DNA from: Yimella sp.
GTDB taxonomy: Bacteria; Actinomycetota; Actinomycetes; Actinomycetales; Dermatophilaceae
Assembly (NCBI GenBank): GCA_030150425.1
Contig: JASLFY010000281.1
Span: 1-6,121 of the forward strand
DNA length: 6,121 nt
Direction of reading: 5' to 3'
Shown here piece by piece: positions 1 to 6,002 of this stretch. The notes under the pieces are model-generated. The model made no database searches, was not told where the DNA came from, and saw only the letters and a program-made list of their open reading frames with translations. The translations under genes and the position numbers were made by a program. The first letter of the stretch is position 1. The number at the start of each line of letters is the position of its first letter.

Positions 1-2
1 CC

Positions 3-107
3 GTCGCGGACGCGCTCGGCGTCAGCCTCGGCACCGTCAAGAGCTCCGCGTCCCGCGGCCTCGCAACCCTGCGGGCCGCCCTCGCCACCCAGGAGGCGAC
101 GTCATGA
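3..107 (+). CDS. RNA polymerase sigma-70 family factor, C-terminal end (partial, 5' end outside window)
   Basis: Only the last 34 codons and a TGA stop are present; the frame is open to the left edge. The peptide begins VADALGVSLGTVKSSASRGL, the typical second half of a sigma region 4 helix-turn-helix: a 'xALGVSxGTVKS' turn and recognition helix followed by a basic 'SRGLATLR' helix. Region 4 contacts the -35 promoter element. The GTVKS...RGLxxLR pattern and the very short tail after the helix are what is usual in SigE-family ECF-like sigma factors of actinomycetes. The stop codon overlaps the start of the next gene by 4 bp (ATGA), so the two are translationally coupled and probably act together. 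The subfamily is inferred, because region 2 is not in the window. A LuxR-type HTH is a less likely alternative given the short tail and the downstream membrane protein. Confidence 0.85.
   Translation, partial: VADALGVSLGTVKSSASRGLATLRAALATQEATS
91..96 (+). promoter_or_regulatory. Shine-Dalgarno site for the membrane-anchored sigma partner
   Basis: AGGAGG lies 7 nt before the ATG at 104, inside the last codons of the sigma factor gene. It is a near-ideal match to the 3' end of 16S rRNA and fixes the start of the downstream gene at 104, with the ATGA stop-start overlap. Confidence 0.8.
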
Positions 108-1177
108 ACGATCTGGACATCGAGACCCTGTTGCACACCGCCGACGCGCCGCGGATGCGGGTGGACACCGAGCGCGTGCTGGCCGGGGGCAAGCACAAGG
201 TGCAGCGTCGGCGGGCGATCATCGGTGGTGGTCTGCTCGCCGCGGCAGTGGCCGTCGGTGCCGTCGGCGCCAGTGGCATCGGCCGGGCAACACAAGGTGT
301 GCCGCTGCCGGCGGGACCGACCCACACGGCCACGCGGACGACCACGACCGACTCGGCCATCGACGGTGTCGAGCCGTCCTTCACGCCGGAGGAGGAGGAC
401 CCGCTCACCCGGATGGTTCAGCAGGGTTCGGGCAGCAGCACCGATCCGGCGTCGACATATCACCTCGAGCGCACCTCGTCCGGTGACCTGCGGATCACCC
501 GCACTCTCGGGAAGGTGACCGTCGCGCTGCCGACGACCGCGACGCTGCCTGGTGGGGGAGTTCAGACCGTCGACCGAGGCACCCGGTTGGTCGCGCTGCC
601 GGCCCCGGCCGACGCGATCCACGGCAGCGTCGTCTTCTCGCAAGGGAGCGCCTGGGCGTCCTGGCGCGGTGTGACGGTGCACGGCGCGAAGTACGTGTGG
701 GGGCAGTCCGACGCCGCCGGCACGGCTCGTGGTGCGATCTTCCAGTATGCGGACGGCACCGTGACCACCAACACCGGCGCGTCCGGGGCACAGGTCGATC
801 TGTCCGCCGGTTGGCGCTTCCTCGCCGCCCCGACGCTCGGCCTCTACGAACTCTCGACCGTGACGGGTTCGGCCCGGATACCCGACGGAAAGCGGTGTAT
901 CGACGTCGTGGCGATCAGGACCGGTGAGCGAGTGGGCAGCGGTCGGGTGGTGTGCGTGTTCACCACGAAGCCGAGCTCGGTCGGGTTCAACGGCGCTGAA
1001 GTCACGCAGGGGACCATCCAGCCGCTCGGGTCCACCGGTCGCTGGCTGGCGTGGGGAGCCACCACTCACCAGCAGCAGAAGCCCACGACCAGCAACAGCC
1101 TCATCGTTGGTGGCACCGGCGTCACCTCCATCACCTGGAAGGACGCCTCCGGCACCCACACCGAGAAGCTGAACTAA
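104..1177 (+). CDS. Single-pass membrane protein paired with the sigma factor; putative anti-sigma-like regulator
   Basis: 357 residues. The N-terminus is short and cytoplasmic (about 1-37) and ends in a strongly basic run (KHKVQRRR, 30-37). One hydrophobic, Gly/Ala-rich helix follows at about 38-60, giving a predicted N-in topology. Residues 61-115 are Thr/Pro/Ser-rich and look like a flexible linker; the remaining 240 or so residues are beta-rich, with many Gly, Thr and aromatic residues, and would lie outside the membrane. The protein has only two cysteines, C265 and C284, both in the outer part, so they could form a disulfide. There is no HxxxCxxC zinc-binding anti-sigma motif. Coupling to the sigma gene (ATGA overlap, good ribosome site) suggests it regulates or senses for that factor. 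In actinomycetes, SigE-type factors are often followed by proteins with this 'LAGGxxxxxRRR-TM' beginning. The anti-sigma role is inference; the outer domain's fold is not recognised. Confidence 0.8.
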   Translation: MNDLDIETLLHTADAPRMRVDTERVLAGGKHKVQRRRAIIGGGLLAAAVAVGAVGASGIGRATQGVPLPAGPTHTATRTTTTDSAIDGVEPSFTPEEEDPLTRMVQQGSGSSTDPASTYHLERTSSGDLRITRTLGKVTVALPTTATLPGGGVQTVDRGTRLVALPAPADAIHGSVVFSQGSAWASWRGVTVHGAKYVWGQSDAAGTARGAIFQYADGTVTTNTGASGAQVDLSAGWRFLAAPTLGLYELSTVTGSARIPDGKRCIDVVAIRTGERVGSGRVVCVFTTKPSSVGFNGAEVTQGTIQPLGSTGRWLAWGATTHQQQKPTTSNSLIVGGTGVTSITWKDASGTHTEKLN

Positions 1178-1959
1178 CCCTCCGCCAGCGCCGCCCGCTC
1201 GATCTCCAGGATCGACGCGGAGTGGCGCTGTGCCTCGTACGCCTCCTTGCCGCCGCGCACGCCGAACAGCCGCTTGCTCCACACCAGCCACACGACGGCC
1301 GCCAGGTTGAGCAGGAAGGTGAGCACGCGCAGCACGGTGAACTTCTCGATCAGGTCGTAGATCTCGTACGGCAGGAACACCGAGGTGCCGACGACGGCGA
1401 CGTATTCGCCCCACCGCTTCATCACCCACAGGCCGACGCCCTCCAGGCATTCGATGAGCCCGTACGCGACGACGCCCACGACCACCAGTTGCAGGGTGTG
1501 GTGTCCGGTCGAGAACGCCTTGTTCGCCATCCGTACCGGGAACGAGTCGTACAGGTCGATCCCCAGCTTGTCGGTCAGCTGCTTCACGGCCGGCAGGTAG
1601 TCGTCGAACACGCGGTGCAACGAGTCGCGGGCACCGTCGAACTTCCAGACGCCGTACGCCAGCAGGAACAGCAGCACGCCGCGTCCGAAGCGCTCCACCG
1701 CCAGGAATCGCATGATGAAAGCGTCACGAAGCGCCTTGCCGCGCAACGGGATCGGCGCATCGTCCTCGGGGCCGTGACCGCCGGGTTCGCCGACGACGTA
1801 CGACCCGCAGCGCAGGCAGCGCCAGGCCTCACCCTGGGCGGTCGTGACGTGCAGCCGGGCGGAGAGCTCAGGGGCGTCCGTCGGTTCGTAGCTCAGATGT
1901 CCGTGACGGCCGCAGGAGCGCAGCTCCCACCGGTGGCCGACGTCCGTCTTCCTGGTCAT
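1174..1959 (-). CDS. DUF2127 family membrane protein with N-terminal zinc-ribbon-like segment
   Basis: 261 residues, read on the minus strand from the ATG at 1959 to a TAG at 1174-1176. Residues 1-56 carry C16-x2-H19 and C48-x2-C51 (CGRH ... CLRC), a pattern that fits a small zinc ribbon. The rest is the DUF2127 membrane domain: a first hydrophobic helix at about 85-105, a loop of about 50 residues, then helices at about 156-175, 183-201 and 208-227. The segment YGLIECLEGVGLWVMKRWGE (166-185) followed by the acidic FLPYEIYDL (195-203) and LLNLAAVVWLV is the family signature. The function of DUF2127 proteins is unknown. The frame stays open far upstream (to 2892), but that part lies antisense to the CnoX-like gene and does not look like protein, so 1959 is the chosen start. 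No ribosome site precedes it; a -10-like TACGAT 7 nt upstream suggests a leaderless mRNA. The stop overlaps the convergent gene's stop by 4 bp. Confidence 0.88.
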   Translation of the reverse strand: MTRKTDVGHRWELRSCGRHGHLSYEPTDAPELSARLHVTTAQGEAWRCLRCGSYVVGEPGGHGPEDDAPIPLRGKALRDAFIMRFLAVERFGRGVLLFLLAYGVWKFDGARDSLHRVFDDYLPAVKQLTDKLGIDLYDSFPVRMANKAFSTGHHTLQLVVVGVVAYGLIECLEGVGLWVMKRWGEYVAVVGTSVFLPYEIYDLIEKFTVLRVLTFLLNLAAVVWLVWSKRLFGVRGGKEAYEAQRHSASILEIERAALAEG

Positions 1960-1962
1960 TCG

Positions 1963-1980
1963 TCGGATCGTACGGTCCGA
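1963..1980. promoter_or_regulatory. 18-bp near-perfect palindrome, candidate operator between divergent genes
   Basis: TCGGATCGTACGGTCCGA is self-complementary in 8 of 9 base pairs; only the sixth pair (T/G) fails. It covers the whole -10-like element of the minus-strand DUF2127 gene and lies 54 bp before the CnoX-like gene. A dimeric repressor bound here would block the DUF2127 promoter. A chance palindrome in GC-rich DNA cannot be excluded from one sequence. Confidence 0.35.
1967..1972 (-). promoter_or_regulatory. Putative -10 element for the DUF2127 gene (leaderless start)
   Basis: On the minus strand this reads TACGAT, a TAnnnT-type -10 hexamer, ending 7 nt before the ATG at 1959. That distance would place transcription start at or next to the A of the ATG, which is the arrangement of leaderless genes, common in actinomycetes. 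It agrees with the absence of any Shine-Dalgarno sequence. No convincing -35 is seen 17-18 nt further upstream. Confidence 0.5.
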
Positions 1981-2022
1981 AGCCGTGAGCGCACTGCCCC
2001 CGAGTACGGGAAACCGATCGGC

Positions 2023-2028
2023 CACAAT
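2023..2028 (+). promoter_or_regulatory. Putative -10 element for the CnoX/YbbN-like gene (possibly leaderless)
   Basis: CACAAT resembles the TAnnnT -10 consensus (first base differs) and ends 6 nt before the ATG at 2035, a spacing that would start the mRNA at the ATG. A GGAGG at 2029-2033 is present but leaves only 1 nt to the ATG, too close to work as a normal ribosome site, and it is 16 nt from the next in-frame ATG (2050), too far. No clear -35 is visible. Confidence 0.45.
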
Positions 2029-2034
2029 GGAGGC

Positions 2035-2976
2035 ATGTCCAACAACCCGATGAACGCCGCCGCCCTGCGCGGCGCCGTCGACCTGTCCGCCCTGTCCCGC
2101 CCCGCCGCCTCGTCCGCCCCAAGCGCGGGGGCGGCCGTCGGGAACGCCGGCGGTGGCTCGTACGTCGTCGAGGTCGACGACCACTCCTTCAACGACGCCG
2201 CGGCCCAGTCGATGCAGGTGCCGGTGCTGCTGGCGCTGTGGTCGTCCAGCCAGCCGGACAGCCGCCCGCACATCGACGACCTCGCCCAGGTCGTCAACTC
2301 CTACGGCGGCCGCTTCCTGCTGGCCACCGCCGACATCACCAAGGCGCTGCAGATCCGTCAGGCGCTGCAGGTGCAGCAGATCCCGATGGTCCTGGCGATC
2401 ATCGGCGGACGCCCGATGCCGCTGTACGTCGGCGACCAGCCGATGGACCAGGTCAAGCCGGTCCTCGACCAGGTCCTCGAGGCCGCCGCGCAGGCCGGCG
2501 TCACCGGTCGGGTCGAGGGCGCGCCCGCCGGCACCGACGAACAGCAGGCCGACGAGGCCCCGCTCTCGCCCCACCACGAAGCCGCGTTCAGCGCCATCGA
2601 GGCCGGCGACTACGACGCGGCGATCGCGGCGTACAACGCTGCGCTGCAGGCGAATCCGGACGACGAGGACGCCCGTCTCGGCCTCGGCCAGGTGACCCTG
2701 CTCAAGCGCACCGACGGTGTCGACCTGCAGACCGCGCGCGCGGAGGCGGCGGCGAACCCGACCGATGTCGCCAAGCAGACGATGGTCGCCGACCTCGACG
2801 TGCTGGGCGGTCACGTCGAGGACGCTTTCGTGCGGCTGATCGATCTGGTGAAGGCGCCGGCCGGCGACGAACGCAACGCCGCCCGCGAACACCTGATCGG
2901 TCTGTTCGACGTCGTCGGCAGCGCCGACCCGCGGGTGAAGAAGGCGCGCACCGCGCTGATGTCCGCGCTCTACTGA
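2035..2976 (+). CDS. CnoX/YbbN-like co-chaperone: thioredoxin-fold domain without redox cysteines plus TPR domain
   Basis: 313 residues. Residues 1-42 are a low-complexity leader beginning with the 'LRGAVDLSAL' segment typical of actinobacterial YbbN-like proteins. A thioredoxin-like domain spans about 43-150: beta strand VPVLLALW (62-69), the place of the active site, and the cis-proline loop QQIPMV (P117) followed by GGRPM. Where thioredoxin has CxxC, this protein has Q73-P-D-S76; it has no cysteine at all, so it cannot do thiol-disulfide exchange. After an Ala/Gly/Glu-rich linker, TPR-type helices begin at about 180 (EAGDYDAAIAAYNAALQANP) and run to the end, which has the family ending DPRVKKARTALMSALY. 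In E. coli, CnoX (YbbN) is a holdase that hands clients to GroEL and DnaK; that role is transferred by family, not shown here. The next gene starts 24 nt downstream in the same frame, so co-transcription is likely. ATG 2035 is preferred; ATG 2050 is an alternative. Confidence 0.88.
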   Translation: MSNNPMNAAALRGAVDLSALSRPAASSAPSAGAAVGNAGGGSYVVEVDDHSFNDAAAQSMQVPVLLALWSSSQPDSRPHIDDLAQVVNSYGGRFLLATADITKALQIRQALQVQQIPMVLAIIGGRPMPLYVGDQPMDQVKPVLDQVLEAAAQAGVTGRVEGAPAGTDEQQADEAPLSPHHEAAFSAIEAGDYDAAIAAYNAALQANPDDEDARLGLGQVTLLKRTDGVDLQTARAEAAANPTDVAKQTMVADLDVLGGHVEDAFVRLIDLVKAPAGDERNAAREHLIGLFDVVGSADPRVKKARTALMSALY

Positions 2977-3000
2977 GTCGCCCGATCGGACAACCGGCCG

Positions 3001-3987
3001 ATGCGCGTACGCCTGCGCCTACCCGATCCGGACCGCCGCTTCCGCACGGTCCGGCTCGACGCGCCGTACGGCGGACCATGCGTGTTCCGCGCCGGCGGTT
3101 GGGAACGTACGGTCGACGCAGACGGCTTCGACCGCCTCGAGTACCAGTTCGTGGTCGGCCGGCGGGCGCTGCTCGACCCGGCGAACCCGAGGGTCGTGCA
3201 GACCGACTTCGGTCCGCGCAGCGAGTGGCGGGCACCGAACTACCGGGAGCCGGCCTGGCTCACCGCCCGGGCCAGGCCGGGGACGCTGACCGAGCTCGAG
3301 CTGCCCAGCGCCCTGGCCAAGCCGCTGCCGGTCCGGGTCTGGGAGCCGGTCGGCCTCGGCGATGCGCCGGGCCCGCTGCTGTGGTGTCACGACGGTTCCG
3401 GCTACCTCGGCCGCGCCTCGATCGACCGGTGGGCCGGCGCGAAGATCGCCGCCGGCGACCTGCCGCCGATGCGGATCGTGCTGTCCGATGCCCCACGCCG
3501 GATGCAGTGGTACTCGGGGTCCGAGCGCTACCTGCGCACCTTCGGCCGGGCGCTGGACGAACTGCACCGGCGCTACCGGGTGAACGCGCCCGTCGCGGTG
3601 ATCGGCGCCAGCCTCGGCGGGCTCACTTCCATGCTCGCCGGCACCCGCGACCCGCGCGTCGGCGCCGTGTTCAGCCAGTCCGGCTCGTTCTTCGACCCGG
3701 CGATCGACCTGAGCGACAACGGATTCCGTTGGTACGACCGCATCTCGGGGCTCGTCGCGAAGCTGCGCGAAGCCCCGGTGCGCGAGGACCTGCACCTCGG
3801 CATGACCTGCGGCGCCCGCGAGGGCAACGAGAAGGTCAACGCCGCACTGTTCGACCACCTCGCGGCCGCCGGCTGGGACGTGACGTACGAAGCCAACCCG
3901 GACCTGCACAACTGGATCGGTTGGCGCGACTGTCTCGATCCGATTCTGCCGAACCTCCTGCAGCGAGCCTGGAGTGCGGTTGGATGA
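3001..3987 (+). CDS. Fes/esterase D-like serine hydrolase with N-terminal extension (alpha/beta hydrolase fold)
   Basis: 328 residues, no signal peptide or membrane helix, so cytoplasmic. Residues 1-100 resemble the beta-sandwich N-terminal domain of enterochelin esterases: GGWERTVDADGFDRLEYQF, then 'LLDPANP' (57-63) and 'GPRSEWRAPNYREPAW' (71-86). Residues from about 105 form the catalytic domain: strand PLLWCHDGSGYL (HDG, 130-132), RRMQWYSGSERYLRTF (166-181), the nucleophile elbow G-A-S204-L-G-G, a likely acid E274 in CGAREGNEKVN, and H303 in LHNWIGWRDCL. The triad Ser204/Glu274/His303 is inferred by order and spacing. The family (PF00756) includes siderophore esterases and mycolyltransferases, so ester or thioester substrates are possible; no siderophore genes are seen here. 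It is the first of two different hydrolases ahead of an ATP-grasp gene. The start is the first possible one after the upstream stop and has only a weak ribosome site (GGA at 2988-2990). It overlaps the next gene. Confidence 0.88.
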   Translation: MRVRLRLPDPDRRFRTVRLDAPYGGPCVFRAGGWERTVDADGFDRLEYQFVVGRRALLDPANPRVVQTDFGPRSEWRAPNYREPAWLTARARPGTLTELELPSALAKPLPVRVWEPVGLGDAPGPLLWCHDGSGYLGRASIDRWAGAKIAAGDLPPMRIVLSDAPRRMQWYSGSERYLRTFGRALDELHRRYRVNAPVAVIGASLGGLTSMLAGTRDPRVGAVFSQSGSFFDPAIDLSDNGFRWYDRISGLVAKLREAPVREDLHLGMTCGAREGNEKVNAALFDHLAAAGWDVTYEANPDLHNWIGWRDCLDPILPNLLQRAWSAVG

Positions 3988-4738
3988 ACGGGTGCAAGGC
4001 GAGCGGGTAGAACTCACTGTCCCGGGCACCGACCAGGCGCTCGGCGTGATCCGACACGGCCACTGGGGCCGCCCGGTCATCGTGTTCCCGAGCGAGGCCG
4101 GCCGGGCCGAGGACTTCGCCAACAACGGCATGGTCGAGGCGGTGCAGGACCTCGTCGACGACGGTCGCGTCTCCTTCTTCTGCGTCGACTCCGCCGACCA
4201 GTGGACCTGGTCCGACAACAGCCAGCCCACCGAGTCGCGGGCGCGCGGCCACCAGTTCTACGCGCGGTGGCTGACCGACGCGGTGGTGCCGCACATCGCG
4301 CAGGAGACCGGGGGAGTGCTGTCCGCCCTCTCGCTCGGTGTCTCGATGGGCGCCTACCACGCGGTCCACTTCACCCTGACCAACCCGCACCTCGCCCCGC
4401 TGGCGATCGGTTTCTCCGGCAACTACGACCCCACCAGTTGGCACGGCTGGGGAGACATCGGCGACGCGACCTACTTCGCCAACCCGATGGCCTACGTCGC
4501 GGGCATGCAGGGCACCCACCTGCAGTGGGTGCGTGAGCACGCATCTGTGCTGCTCGTTGTCGGACAAGGTCCGTTCGAGTGGCATCCGACCCGGTCCCTG
4601 CCCTCCACCCGTGAACTCGCCGGCCTGCTGCACGCGCAGCAGATCCCGTGCGAACTCGACGAGTGGGGCGACGACAGCGCCCACGACTGGCCCTGGTGGC
4701 GCAAGCAACTGGCCCACCATCTCCCGCGGTTCTGCTGA
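3974..4738 (+). CDS. Second alpha/beta hydrolase (actinobacterial esterase-family protein)
   Basis: 254 residues from the GTG at 3974. Recognisable stretches are GHWGRPVIVFPSEAGRAEDF, a nucleophile elbow G-V-S124-M-G-A-Y, SGNYDPTSWHGWGD (from 148), ATYFANPMAYV, a GQGPFEWHP acidic loop, and H237 in AHDWPWWRKQLAHHLPRFC at the end. Ser124 and His237 are the likely catalytic pair; the acid is not certain. Compared with the preceding esterase it lacks the N-terminal extension but ends in a similar His-x-Trp segment, so both belong to the esterase D-like group while being clearly distinct. No export signal is seen. The start is uncertain: GTG 3974 (overlapping the upstream gene by 14 nt), TTG 3980 (GGAG 5 nt before it), or GTG 3992. 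Conservation of the VELTVPG segment (from about residue 12) fits all three. The ATP-grasp gene follows after 25 nt. The substrate is unknown. Confidence 0.85.
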   Translation: MRLDERVQGERVELTVPGTDQALGVIRHGHWGRPVIVFPSEAGRAEDFANNGMVEAVQDLVDDGRVSFFCVDSADQWTWSDNSQPTESRARGHQFYARWLTDAVVPHIAQETGGVLSALSLGVSMGAYHAVHFTLTNPHLAPLAIGFSGNYDPTSWHGWGDIGDATYFANPMAYVAGMQGTHLQWVREHASVLLVVGQGPFEWHPTRSLPSTRELAGLLHAQQIPCELDEWGDDSAHDWPWWRKQLAHHLPRFC

Positions 4739-4751
4739 ACCACGACATCGC

Positions 4752-4758
4752 AAGGAGG
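4752..4758 (+). promoter_or_regulatory. Strong Shine-Dalgarno site for the ATP-grasp gene
   Basis: AAGGAGG lies 5 nt before the ATG at 4764 and is the best ribosome site in the right-hand cluster. It fixes this start; the reading frame itself is open much further upstream (to 4533), but that part overlaps the esterase gene in another frame. Confidence 0.8.
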
Positions 4759-4763
4759 CACGG

Positions 4764-6002
4764 ATGAGCGACCACCTGATCGGACTGCTGCTCGGCGCGG
4801 AGGAGGACTGGCCGCAGGCGTTCGAGGAACTCGTACGCCGGATGGGCCCCGTCAAGACCGCGGACGGCACCACCCACCACATCCGCTCGGAACGGATGAC
4901 GATCGAGCCGTTCAACCTGCGCGACAAGCCGCGCACCGACCTGGTGATCGACCGCCTCGCCCACTGGTACTACCACCCGCGCGAGTGGCTCAAGAAGGTC
5001 GCGCTGATGGACGACGTCTACCTGCTGAACAGCCCGTTCACCTTCCAGGCGATGGAGAAGCACGCCGCTTACTGCGCACTCATGCGGCTCGGCATGCACG
5101 TCCCGGAGACGGTGCTGGTGCCCTTCAAGAACCCGGTCGACAACTCCCGCTGGGCCTACACCTCCAGCAAGTACAACCGGTCCTTCGACCTCGACTCGGT
5201 GGCCGCCGAACTCGGCTACCCGATGTTCATGAAGCCGTTCGACGGTGGCGCCTGGCGCGGGGTCTCGTCGATCAAGAACGAGCGCGACCTGCACACCGCG
5301 TACGACGAGTCCGGCGAGATGCTGATGCACCTGCAGAAGGCGGTCGACGGCTTCGAGGTCTTCGCCCGCGCCCTCACCATCGGCCCCGAGACGATGGTGA
5401 TGAAGTTCCGCCCGGACGAGCCGATGCACGACCGCTACGAGGTGGCGTACGACTTCCTCACCCCGCAGATCGGCGCCGAGACGCGCACCATCGCGCAGAC
5501 CGTCAACGCCTTTTTCCGGTGGGAGTTCAACAGCTGCGAGATGTTGGTCAAGGACGGCGTCGTCTACCCGATCGACTACGCCAACGCCTGCCCCGACGTC
5601 GCGATCACCTCGCTGCACTACTACTTCCCGTGGGCGATCAAGTCGCTGCTGAAGTGGTCGGTGTTCTGTCTGGTCAACGACCGCAGGGGAAGCGCGTTCG
5701 TCGACGTCGACCCGTGGTTCGCGATCGGGGACAGCGACACGACGTACGGCGCCAAGCTCGGCGAATACCAGAAGCTGGCCGACGCCCACTTCGAGACCGA
5801 GAAGTACCGCGAGTTCGTCGACAACTCACTCGGCCACGTCGACGAGATGGTGCTCGACTGGGTGCTGTCCGACGACTTCGACCGGTTGTTGGTGGAGACC
5901 GTGCGGTCCACCTACCCGGCGCAGGAGCAGGAACGCTTCCTCGGTCACTTCCGCGGCCTCACCGGGCTGTGGGCCAAGGACGAGGAAAAGATCCTCGGCT
6001 GA
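4764..6002 (+). CDS. ATP-grasp domain enzyme (carboxylate-amine/thiol ligase type), substrate unknown
   Basis: 412 residues. ATP-grasp enzymes activate a carboxylate as acyl phosphate with ATP and join it to an amine or thiol. Motifs in order: an N-terminal pre-ATP-grasp segment (1-120) with MDDVYLLNSPFTFQAMEKHA, typical of substrate-side residues before the grasp; strand YPMFMKPFDGG with ATP-contacting K157 and a Gly loop DGGAWRGV (160-167); VDGFEVFARALTIGPETMVM, the region of the adenine-binding acid; and the metal site RWEFNSCE259 ... YPID271YAN274ACPD. E259, D271 and N274 match the usual Mg-binding triad. The C-terminal 110 residues are helical and rich in acid and aromatic residues, an addition beyond the core. 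No signal peptide. It follows two hydrolase genes and its TGA overlaps the next ATG by 1 nt, so it is mid-operon. It resembles uncharacterised actinobacterial ATP-grasp proteins related to RimK/glutathione-synthase types rather than a named enzyme. Confidence 0.88.
   Translation: MSDHLIGLLLGAEEDWPQAFEELVRRMGPVKTADGTTHHIRSERMTIEPFNLRDKPRTDLVIDRLAHWYYHPREWLKKVALMDDVYLLNSPFTFQAMEKHAAYCALMRLGMHVPETVLVPFKNPVDNSRWAYTSSKYNRSFDLDSVAAELGYPMFMKPFDGGAWRGVSSIKNERDLHTAYDESGEMLMHLQKAVDGFEVFARALTIGPETMVMKFRPDEPMHDRYEVAYDFLTPQIGAETRTIAQTVNAFFRWEFNSCEMLVKDGVVYPIDYANACPDVAITSLHYYFPWAIKSLLKWSVFCLVNDRRGSAFVDVDPWFAIGDSDTTYGAKLGEYQKLADAHFETEKYREFVDNSLGHVDEMVLDWVLSDDFDRLLVETVRSTYPAQEQERFLGHFRGLTGLWAKDEEKILG

Noticed and set aside
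1051..2034. Plus-strand frame open upstream of the CnoX-like start (641 residues in all)
   Set aside because: The upstream part is antisense to the DUF2127 gene and is His/Gln/Arg-rich without recognisable features; the family N-terminus (LRGAVDLSAL) begins just after 2035.
1960..2892. Minus-strand frame open upstream of the DUF2127 start, which would make a 572-residue protein
   Set aside because: It is antisense to the CnoX-like gene, its predicted residues are Arg/Gly/Val-rich with no family features, and long stop-free antisense frames are expected in such GC-rich DNA. The DUF2127 family start fits the ATG at 1959.
2977..3000. Possible terminator or promoter between the CnoX-like gene and the first hydrolase
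   Set aside because: The 24-nt gap contains a short CCGATCGG self-complementary string but no stem long enough and no T-run; co-transcription is simpler.
2238..4010. 590-residue plus-strand frame across the CnoX-like and first hydrolase genes
   Set aside because: Arg/Pro/Gly-rich shadow frame of two well-recognised genes.
4371..5789. 472-residue minus-strand frame opposite the second hydrolase and ATP-grasp genes
   Set aside because: Antisense shadow; its Val/Arg/Gly/His-rich sequence shows no domain, while the + strand frame has full ATP-grasp motifs.
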